Origin: Trissonchulus latispiculum
Taxonomy: Eukaryota > Nematoda > Enoplea > Enoplida > Ironidae
Length of the DNA: 64,000 nucleotides
Assembly: GCA_030248195.1 (NCBI GenBank)
Contig: JASAND010019863.1
Location: 62,001 to 126,000 of the forward strand
Direction: 5' to 3'
Position 1 is the stretch's first letter. Each line of letters opens with the position of its first letter. Positions 56,351 through 64,000 of this stretch are shown in pieces. Below the pieces are notes generated by a model. It did no database searches. It was given only the letters and a program-made list of their open reading frames with translations, and was not told where the DNA came from. Made by a program: the position numbers and the translations under genes.

Positions 56351-56602
56351 ATTCTGTCACTCCGGCTCCCGATGTCAAGGTCCAGCCTAAGGGAAAAAGT
56401 GGCCCAAAGAAGACCAGAACTGGCGTCAGTAATTCCAGTGGGCGGCAACGCGAACGCGTGGATGAGGAGACCGTCAGAATTCAGCCTTCTTCTTCTTCTT
56501 CGTCTTCGACGGCGTCAAGAAAGACCAGAGCGGGGAGTCCCGATCGCGCGGTCAAGAAAACTTCGACGCCCACCTCCAACTCTGACACCACTTCTGGAAA
56601 AA
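56351..56602 (+). CDS. Cassette exon F1 of the zinc-finger gene
   Basis: 252 bases, acceptor ctgactgtttcag, donor aaaa/gtgagg, phase 1 to phase 1, 84 codons. It encodes DSVTPAPDVKVQPKGKSGPK, then KTRTGVSNSSGRQRERVDEE, a serine run, and TRAGSPDRAVKKTS. The beginning parallels exons E1/E2 (DVKVQP against DVKVEP), so E and F share ancestry, but here the SUMO-type glutamate is a glutamine. The linker is basic and Ser-rich, with no folded domain. Duplicate F2 at 57646-57906 is about 95 percent identical. Confidence 0.82.
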
Positions 56603-56610
56603 GTGAGGAG

Positions 56611-56808
56611 AACAAATTAAGTTTTGGCACCAAACTAGACAATTTGTGACCAAAAAATTCCGGCGAAGCCGGAACATTTTTGCAAATTTTGACCGAACAT
56701 CCTAACAATTTGGCAATTTCTGGGCACCTTAGGGTGAGTGGGTGCAAAGCCCAAAAAAGTGGGGGGGGGCACAGCCCCCCCCCTCCCCAGTAAAAAAGCC
56801 CCAGTTAA
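56611..56808. mobile_element. G-tract element fragment next to exon F1
   Basis: Present in the first duplicate but absent after exon F2. It contains ttccggc-gaa-gccggaa (56658-56674) and ends ccccagtaaaaaagccccag. The left terminus is unclear. The right end coincides with the start of the second exon block. Confidence 0.65.
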
Positions 56809-57064
56809 ATTAGGCAAATTCATTCGCTTCACGGTGCACTAAAAGCTCGAAATGGACACAGAATCTGCGTTTAAGTGTGCTTTCGAGCGTTTAACAGACA
56901 AGATACTGCGAGTATGCGTGTTTCGATTGGGTACCAATTAGCGGGGACCAAGGTCAGCTGTTGGCTTACAGAGGATGTGCCACGCTTATGATACATGGAG
57001 TATGCCTGCTGTCATGTAGGTACTTATCTTGCTTACACTAATTCTGCCCAATCTATTACTTCAG

Positions 57065-57184
57065 ATCCTGTCTCTCCGGCCCCTGATGTCAAGGTCGAGC
57101 CCATGGAAGAAAGCAAGCCAGAGAAAACTGGAACCGGAAATCGAGCTTCTCCTTCTGCCTCAAGACAGGCCATTTCTGAACCAA
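57065..57184 (+). CDS. Cassette exon E2 of the zinc-finger gene
   Basis: 120 bases, acceptor tctattacttcag, donor ccaa/gtgagg, phase 1 to phase 1, 40 codons. It encodes DPVSPAPDVKVEPMEESKPE then KTGTGNRASPSASRQAISEP. It keeps the VKVEP SUMO-type motif. Relative to E1 it is shorter by exactly 18 codons, keeping the frame, which supports coding function. The upstream intron matches E1's without the SINE. Confidence 0.82.
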
Positions 57185-57645
57185 GTGAGGAGGGTCTTGG
57201 TTGTGTCCAATAATTTTGGTCTAGGAAAAAAGCCTATTAGATTATTTTGGATCTTAGTGCTTTAGATTGTAGACGTTGATTATCATAGCTCAGATTGCAC
57301 TTTTATGTGACTGCAATGAGCATTTTCGATTTTTTTCTACAACTTGTTTGCAATATGTATATACTGGAGTGCCAGAGGTATGAGTAGTACCAGAGTTGGA
57401 AGTGAGTGCTCTGCTCGCTGACAAGCTAACTCAATGCTCGCTAGCCGTACCTCTGTGTCTTGGTGCTGGAAGACCCACAATGCCTGCGTGCGTCCAATTT
57501 GTGACTACTTCGAGCTTCTTTAGAGCATGCAGGTGGGATTTCATCATGTATTTATTTTTCTGACGACTGCCTTTGCAGGCATCCGTCACGGATTTGCGCC
57601 TGTCGACCTCTTGTCTTGTTGTAAAGCACCGTCTTACTGTTTCAG

Positions 57646-57906
57646 ATTCTGCCACTCCGGCTCCCGATGTCAAGGTCCAGCCTAAGGGAAAAAGTGGCCC
57701 AAAGAAGACCAGAACTGGCGTCAGTAATTCCACTGGGCGGCAACGCGAACGCGTGGATGAGGAGACCGTCAGAATTCAGCCTTCTTCTTCTTCTTCGTCT
57801 TCTTCTGCGTCAAGAAAGACCAGAGCGGGGAGTCCCGATCGCGCGGTCGTCGCCGTCAAGAAAACTTCGACGTCCACCTCCAACTCTGATACCACTTCTC
57901 GAAAAA
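57646..57906 (+). CDS. Cassette exon F2 of the zinc-finger gene
   Basis: 261 bases, acceptor cttactgtttcag, donor aaaa/gtcagg (weaker than F1's gtgagg), phase 1 to phase 1, 87 codons. Relative to F1 it gains three codons (VVAV around the PDRAV position) and keeps the serine run. The length differences from F1 are multiples of three inside the exon, while the adjoining introns differ freely. This is a pattern expected for expressed coding exons. The altered donor could make its inclusion less frequent. Confidence 0.8.
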
Positions 57907-58227
57907 GTCAGGAGAATTTTTCTGGGAGGGGTGTGGTTTCCGGTTTTCCTCCTACATGAGTTATTTCTTACTTGTTTTCGAATTTACTAATTTTTCGGGT
58001 CGGAGGTGCTGTAGTGACCTCTTTCTTTTGTTTCGTTTATAATCTTGTATTATTCCTCCCTCCTGCCAGACTCCTTCCTGTATTAGCATATTTTTAGAAG
58101 CTTGTCTTTCGAATCTAATTTGTACCCGAAAATATTCCGTTTTCTGCCTGTTCTATGTTGACTCGTCTCCCTTTTCTTTGCTGTTTTAGGAGCATTTTAT
58201 TTCTTGTTCTGATTTTTGCTGTTTCAG

Positions 58228-58551
58228 GTCCTGCTTCCTCTTCTGCCCCCAGTGCTCCGAGTGGAACAGATGCCAGAAATCAGATTCAGCCCAAAGCGAA
58301 ATTGCCGTCCTCGTCCAGTGCTGTGACGGGTTCCGCTGGGCAGTCGCCGGGTCGGGCCGAGCCGGGCCTCAGACGCAGTCCCCGACTCAGCTCTGGGAGT
58401 CGTCCCGCAAGAGCGACCTTTAACAGGTATCGAGCTGATGATGATGATGATTCCGGTTCGAGTGATTCGGATTCTGACCCTGAAAGCGACTACAGGGTTG
58501 ATGATGATGATGATGATGCCGATGACAATGGTTGGATGTCTGACAGTGAAG
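58228..58551 (+). CDS. Cassette exon G of the zinc-finger gene (acidic tail)
   Basis: 324 bases, acceptor tttgctgtttcag, donor gaag/gtcagt, phase 1 to phase 1, 108 codons. It encodes GPASSSAPSAPSGTDARNQI, an Arg/Ser middle (GRAEPGLRRSPRLSSGSRPA), and a very acidic end with FNRYRADDDDDSGSSDSDSD and RVDDDDDDADDNGWMSDSEG built partly on (gat)n. Acidic low-complexity segments like this often bind basic nuclear proteins or histones, or act in activation; that is inference. It is the last linker exon before the finger exon. Confidence 0.82.
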
Positions 58552-58947
58552 GTCAGTAGCCTAGTCTATAGACTTTATAGATTTGTAGGGGGGCGGGTTT
58601 TTAATAAGCGGGGCATCAGTCGGCATCAATTTCAGAAGTTGTGTTTCATCAAGAGCATTTTGCCCATTTGGAGGAGCAACCGTAAGACAAGCACATCCAA
58701 AAAAGGTTCTTTCGATTTCTGCGCTGTGAAAAAAAGGAAATTTCGGTTGATCTCTCATATTGAGAAGTAATTTGCCAAATTCAGTGCTCAAACATTATTG
58801 GTCCGATGCATACGTCTTCATTTAATTTCTCTGCTATTTTGCTACATTCGCAAAAGGTATAATACAAAAAGCCTTTTTAGAAAGTTATTAAAAATGAGAA
58901 GGATGCAGCGCTTCAGATATTACTACAAAATAGCAAGACTTTCTTAG

Positions 58948-59282
58948 CTAAGAGTACATAATGATATGAGTATGCCACTATGCTCTGCTCCCTAACGGCT
59001 GACCCCCTCCAATCAGATCCGTCAGTTCAATGAAATTCTTGCGCTTTGCATGTGTTCCAAATCTCGAAGCAGACACAAAATTCTCGCAGGCACAGCTTGT
59101 GTTTTCGAATCTTAACACATTGAGCGAGTGAGCCTACCCCCTTTCTACCAGGTACGAATTGGGGGGGCACTAGGGTTTGATTTGCGCGTGGGGTCAGCCG
59201 TTAGGGAGCAGAGCATAGTTTTTGCTGTGATCACAGAGAGCATGCCTAGTGGCATTACTCTTATCATTATTATGTACTCCTG
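58948..59282. mobile_element. MITE, CAAGAGTAC family, old copy
   Basis: The termini ctaagagtacataat and attatgtactcctg are diverged from the consensus. The interior gctgaccccc and ggggtcagccgttagg is conserved. Flanking duplications are no longer recognisable. It lies in the last intron. Confidence 0.75.
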
Positions 59283-59599
59283 CTATCAGGAAAGAACCGT
59301 ATCTACTGGCGTTTTGGCGGTCTACATAAAGCGTCAAAAAAGATTTCAAGGTCAATCTTTTAAACTATGTACATTTGCTCAGTTTATCTAAGCTAATCTA
59401 TGGACTTATTACCCTATTTTAACCGGAAACGGCAATTGGTTTACATTAACAAACGATACTAATTTGTCTGTAAAAATATTATCTTATGGTCACCTCCTTC
59501 ACCCCCACGAAGTTTGTTGCTGAAATTTTTCAGTCTTTTTGTTAAATGATGTTGTCTTTTAATTCGTTTTCTTTCAGTCTGTTTGTCTGTCTGTTTCAG

Positions 59600-60138
59600 C
59601 TGAATTGGGAGTCACCCGTTTCCCGTGTCCCGACTGCTCTCGATCCTTCCCCACTGCGGCACTGCTGTCTGCGCATGTCAGTCGTCGGCACGATCGACGG
59701 GCTGGAAAGAAGCACCAGTGTCCAACCTGTGTCTACAGTTCTAACAACAGTACAGATTTAGATCGCCACATTAATGCTGTACACAGGAAACTGAAGCCTT
59801 TCCAGTGTCCTGTGTGTGCTAAGGGATTCAGTCACCAGCCTAATCTGACCACCCATCTTCGCATTCATACCGGTGATATGCCGTATCAGTGCGATCTCTG
59901 TGATAAGAGATTTAGTGATGGCGGAAATTTAGAGAAACATCGCCGAATTCATACGGGCGAGAGGCCATTCAGCTGTGATCTCTGTGATAAGAGATTTAAT
60001 CACAGCAGTGATATGAAGAAGCATCGCCGAATTCATACGGGTGAGAGGCCTTTTTCCTGCCGGCACTGTGAGTACAGATGCACTGAATCTGGTACTTTGA
60101 AAAGACATGAACGCACTGTACATCGTTCTTTGCGTTAA
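59600..60138 (+). CDS. Terminal exon: six C2H2 zinc fingers
   Basis: The acceptor ctgtctgtttcag is followed by a phase-1 frame of 179 codons to a stop at 60136-60138. Six C2H2 fingers are visible: CPDC..HVSRRH, CPTC..HINAVH, CPVC..HLRIH, CDLC..HRRIH, CDLC..HRRIH, CRHC..HERTVH. Fingers 3-6 are joined by Kruppel-type linkers (TGDMPYQ, TGERPFS twice). Predicted contact residues (-1, 3, 6) are H/N/T for finger 3, D/N/K for finger 4 and H/D/K for finger 5, so sequence-specific DNA binding is likely. The protein ends SLR shortly after finger 6. All upstream exons are phase-compatible. A nuclear transcription factor is the natural reading; targets are unknown. Confidence 0.93.
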
Positions 60139-60574
60139 CTCCCCTGCTCTAATGCTATTGGAAGTTTTGGTTTGACTATTTGTTTCCTTGATAGGTTTCA
60201 TGTTCTGCGCGTTTGATTGTTGACCGGAAATGCAATATTTTAACTAATGAAGCATATGCTTTACCTTGGCTTTATGAGTTGTACGTCGTTGTTGTAATAA
60301 TGCAGATAGATTAGTTAGCAAATTGTTTTGTTTCTTGATTACTTTTCGCAAAGTTGAGAAACTAATGCGATTTCCCCCCTTTTTTGAAAAGAATTTCTGA
60401 TCGGGTGTCCCATACTATAGATCATTTTGTAAAGTAAATGTTTTATCCCCGGGTTTTTCGCGTTGTTTGGATTTCACTGTTTTCATCTGGCAGTTCTTGT
60501 GTTTTATATATGTGTCTATTCTTTTGAAGTGTCGTTTTTTGTTTGCTGCGCTTAGTCACATTACAAATTTAGTG

Positions 60575-61720
60575 TGGGTTTGTCCTTCAAAAGGTTTGTT
60601 ATCATTCGTTTCTACATTCTGATATATTCATGCGTAATAGCAAGAGTACATAATATATAAGAGTGTGACAGCAGGCAAGCTCTCTGTTATCAGCTGTAGG
60701 TACATACTATGTTCGCTAACGGCTGACCCCCCCACAAACGTGTATGTGCTCTTCAAAGAAATTCGCACGCTATCTTTACGTGTTAAAGCTCGAAAACACA
60801 ACTACTCAGTTGGTTCAATGTGCGTCTGCTTCGAGCTTTAACACGTAAAGATAGCGTGCGAATTTCTTTGAAAAGCACATACACGTTTGGGGGGGTCAGC
60901 CGTTAGCGAACATATCATGTACCTACAGCTGATAACAGACCTTGCCTGTTGTCACACTCTTATGTATTATGTACTCTTGGTAATAGTATGGTATGGTATG
61001 GTACTGATTTTATCTTACATCATGTATCATGTATCCAACGTCTTATTTTTTTGTAGTTTTGTAGTAGGTATATATATACATATATATATATAATACGTGT
61101 TTTGGTTGTTATATTGTAACTGCATTGGCGCAGGTTCCATTTGCTTTGTATTCTGGTTACTTTGTTGTTGTGGAATCCTTGCTTGGTTGTTCACCGGTTT
61201 GCTCATCGGTTTTTTCAAATGTGTCAAAAGTGTTACTGCTAGGTAAGCTCGTGGTACTAATAGTCTGTACGCTAACGGTTTTCTAACAGCTGCTGGCCAT
61301 TTCAGAAATGGTGTCATTTGACAGCTATTGTCCGGCTATCCTGGGCTTAACATATTTTGCTGGTTTTCTGCGGACATATGCATCTTTCTGCCTTCCCTCA
61401 GAGACTTTTTGAAGGCAGAAGCTTTTTATGAATCCTGCTTCTTCTAAATTGTTCTAGATAGTTTGATTAGGCTTGTTTGGGCTTCCTTGCTTTTCTTGTT
61501 CCATTATGCTTTCTTCGTTTTTTGCTTTTCATGTGCCTTTGGCCCATTTGGCCATCTTTTTTGCAGGTTCACTTTGTTTGTTTGTTGTTCAATTAAATTT
61601 CCAATGTTCCATTACATACTATATTTAGGATAGGGTTTACAATAGAGGAAGGTTAATGTCAAGGTCAATGTTATGTATGCAACGGCCAACAAATGCTTTT
61701 GAAGCTAAAGAGAGTCACAC
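60575..61720. repeat. Right paralogue of the 3' flank (copy of 1-1010)
   Basis: Same landmarks as at the left edge, interrupted by the MITE at 60641-60979 and ending at the foldback at 61733. No exon recognised. Confidence 0.75.
60641..60979. mobile_element. MITE, 7-bp TSD family, young copy
   Basis: CAAGAGTACATAATATATAA to tgtactcttg with a perfect 7-bp duplication GTAATAG (60634-60640, 60980-60986). The arms pair almost fully (agatagcgtgcgaatttctt). The homologous site near position 90 is empty. Confidence 0.92.
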
Positions 61721-61732
61721 ACGTAAAGAGAG

Positions 61733-62813
61733 GGGTGTGGGTAAAAACCAGCCCCAGCTCCAGCCCCAGCCCCAGCCTCGCACCAGCCTAAGAAAAACCA
61801 GCCCCTTCTCTCGCTGACCACTGTACACTTTAAACTAAGGACTTAACAGATAATTTCGCATATGCGTGCAGACAGTATATAAGTGCATGTGCCGTCCTTG
61901 TGCGTTGATTGTGCCTTATATACAGTCATATAAAATATATAGGCGTATTGGACATTATATTTATATGAGTTTGTACAATAAGGGAGGTCAAAGGAAATTA
62001 TTTAAGTTCAAAGAAAATAAAGAATAGAAATTAAAGAGTTTGAAATTATATATATAATCGTTGAAAGTATTCCATCGAGCTTGCAAGAATTATGACATCA
62101 TTCTGATGTAAAAGAACACATTTTGGGAATTACGAAATTAAAAAATCCCTTTATTATAAGCAATTTTACTGCTACCAGCTAATTCTAAATTTTGAATGCG
62201 AATTCGCAATTAGTAAGACGAGCTAATGCTAACTTACATATTTCATGTAAAGTTAGCCCTGAAATACTTTCAAAATTCAAGATGTTTCAAAATTCAGGAT
62301 TTTTAAATAAAAAGTTTAAGATTTAGTTACAAATTGATAAGAAATATCTTGTCTGTTCAATTTCTGTTAGCTTAATCTTTGATTAAGTCCAGTATGAATA
62401 GTGCGTGAATAAGAGTCCAATATTGAACTTTCAAAATTTTGATCTTGTGCATGAGAATGTTATGATAAAAATTATATATATATACTCTGTAGGTATCATT
62501 AACAATTGTATAACTTCAAACTCTTTAATTTCTTTGAATGGAAATAAATTCCTTTGACCTCCCTGATTGTACAAATTCATATAAAGATAATGTCCAATAC
62601 GCCTATATATTTTATATGACTGTATATAAGGCACAATCAACGCACAAGGACGGCACATGCACTTATATACTGTCTACACGCATATGCGTAATTATGTGTT
62701 AGTGTCCTTAGTTTAAAGTGTACAGTGATCAGCGAGAGAAGGGGCTGGTTTTTCTTAGGCTGGTGCGAGGCTGGGGCTGGGGCTGGAGCTGGGGCTGGTT
62801 TTTACCCACACCC
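61733..62813. mobile_element. Foldback element with 8-bp TSD and about 330-bp arms
   Basis: The termini GGGTGTGGGTAAAAACCAGC are inverted at both ends and flanked by AAAGAGAG (61725-61732, 62814-62821). The arms contain ccagccccagctccagcccc runs and cacatgcacttatatactgt. The 8-bp duplication fits hAT- or P-type insertion. The left flank paralogue lacks it. Non-coding. Confidence 0.88.
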
Positions 62814-62821
62814 AAAGAGAG

Positions 62822-63430
62822 TGCCGTGCTCGGATATATGAACGATGAATTCCAGTATATACATAAAATGGCTTTTTGACTTATATGTGTGCGTATATAT
62901 ATATATATATATATACACATATATAATATATATATTTATATGATTCTGTATGTGAAAACCCCGTGTTATATATCTTATACACAAACTTTTCTTATATAAT
63001 TTTTCTTCGTAACAGTTTTTCTTTTCTTTTTTTACATTTTTTAAAAAGGTTAATAGGTGAAATTCTCCTTTAGCAAATTTAATTTCTACTCTAAACTTAC
63101 CTTTTGTTCTTATGAGTTGTCTCAGTAGGTATCTGTGCTTCCATTGGGGCCGCCAGCTAGTTGTATACGTATATATACCATTTAATTTTATATGATGAAT
63201 GTTATTATGTTGAGTTTATAACTAGGGACATTAGAATGGAAGCACGGATGCTAGAGGTGGGCCCCTCAACGCCATGCAGAAGGATATAAACATTTTTTTA
63301 TATCAATGAAGGCGTGTGAGGGGGGCGGTTTCACCCTGCCATTCATTCATTCATTCATTCATTCAGAGTTCATCATCTATATTTTAGGATTGCTGGAAAA
63401 ATTGAATGAATTGCTCTTGCAAACTGCAAA
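62822..63430. other. AT-rich spacer with microsatellites
   Basis: (TA)n at about 62895-62915 and (ATTC)6 at 63341-63364. No gene seen. Confidence 0.6.
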
Positions 63431-63551
63431 GAAGATTGTAATGATATAAAATAATGTGGGAATTATGCTGATTACAGTTGCCAATTATTACTTAAATCAT
63501 CAGGTGTGAATTAGCATATTACCACATTATTTTATATCAAAAACAATTGTC
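63431..63551. mobile_element. Small foldback, second copy of 1197-1396
   Basis: Arms gatataaaataatgtgg and accacattattttatatc, with a shorter loop than the left copy. Confidence 0.55.
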
Positions 63552-63601
63552 TTTGCAAGTCCCATTCATTGCAACTAAAATCAACTATACTCGGAAAATG
63601 G

Positions 63602-63844
63602 CTATCTTCGGTGAAAAATTAGCTTAGGTGACATTTTGTCATAGAGGACAAAACAATATACGACACCGGCCGGGTCTACTCGAAACAGGAGGGTTAGTGC
63701 AAGTTTCGCCCTATTTTTGGACCCTTTTGCACTAACTAAAGTATCGTAATACAGTAGTCTTTCCTCTTCGTCTGTATAATAACCTGTCACGAATTCGTTT
63801 GTTAAGGTCGACCGGCTGTTTTCTTCTGACCCGGCCGGCCTCAT
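63602..63844 (-). CDS. Hypothetical short ORF, paralogue of 1460-1684
   Basis: 80 residues from an ATG in the same sequence context as the left copy, sharing NEFVTGYYTDE and LLYYDTLVSAKGSKNRAK. The copies diverge after DPAGV at a GTA that may be a donor. See the left copy for the substitution pattern. Not recognised as any family. Confidence 0.3.
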   Translation of the reverse strand: MRPAGSEENSRSTLTNEFVTGYYTDEEERLLYYDTLVSAKGSKNRAKLALTLLFRVDPAGVVYCFVLYDKMSPKLIFHRR

Positions 63845-64000
63845 TGGCTCTGCTTTGCTCTGAGCGGCCCGGCCAACAACTCTACTGTCAAGGAATTACA
63901 TGAAGCGGCTGGGCTGGTCTAAAATGGCTTGCTAGATCAGTGATAGGGGATCGTTTTCGGAAAGTAAACAACAGCCAGAAGTTGATTAATAGGGCTTGAT

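Overview
The window looks like nuclear DNA of an invertebrate animal, species not resolved. The reasons are spliced exons with consensus acceptors and donors, a C2H2 zinc-finger gene, a tRNA-derived SINE, non-LTR and Penelope-like retrotransposons, many foldback DNA elements, satellites and long G/C homopolymer runs. There are no operons and no prokaryotic signals. Very little of the window is coding.

The one convincing host gene is on the plus strand in the right half. Its terminal exon (59600-60138) encodes six C2H2 zinc fingers. Upstream I find nine internal exons (31664-31924, 34190-34456, 42509-42667, 47019-47201, 55714-55887, 56351-56602, 57065-57184, 57646-57906, 58228-58551). All nine start and end in phase 1 and have a length divisible by three, so any subset can be joined in frame to the finger exon. 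They encode low-complexity linkers: poly-Ser, Lys/Arg-rich, Asp/Glu-rich, and some with a SUMO-type VKVE motif. Two of them are duplicated as a block. The first exon was not found.

The left edge (1-1850) is paralogous to the DNA just downstream of the finger exon (60575-64000). The window therefore runs from the 3' flank of one unit to the 3' flank of the next, a period of about 60.6 kb, which implies a tandem array of such loci.

The rest is mobile and repetitive. 1-9.2 kb holds MITEs, including two TTAA-flanked elements that share one TTAA. 9.8-11.7 kb is an unidentified segment full of short perfect hairpins. 12-15.2 kb has a SINE and a 54-bp perfect palindrome. 15.7-17.0 kb is a truncated LINE reverse transcriptase. 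17.7-26.7 kb is a field of G-tract elements. 26.8 kb has a broken phosphoglycerate-dehydrogenase exon. 27-31 kb has foldbacks. 32-36 kb has nested G-tract, Tc1/mariner-like and hAT-like elements around two cassette exons. 36.8-38.0 and 40.0-41.3 kb are satellites.

43.2-47.0 kb is a decayed APE/RT/RNase H LINE (minus strand) that begins with a 2A-like peptide and a PHD finger. 48.9-55.7 kb is a SINE split by a tandem pair of Penelope-like elements (minus strand) with an N-terminal GIY-YIG domain, a separate ORF1, a possible shared +1 frameshift and an unusual hairpin array in the leader. The most novel material is this Penelope-like pair, the phase-1 cassette exon locus, the hairpin-rich 9.8-11.7 kb segment and the G-tract elements with a recurring GAA/TTC-loop hairpin.
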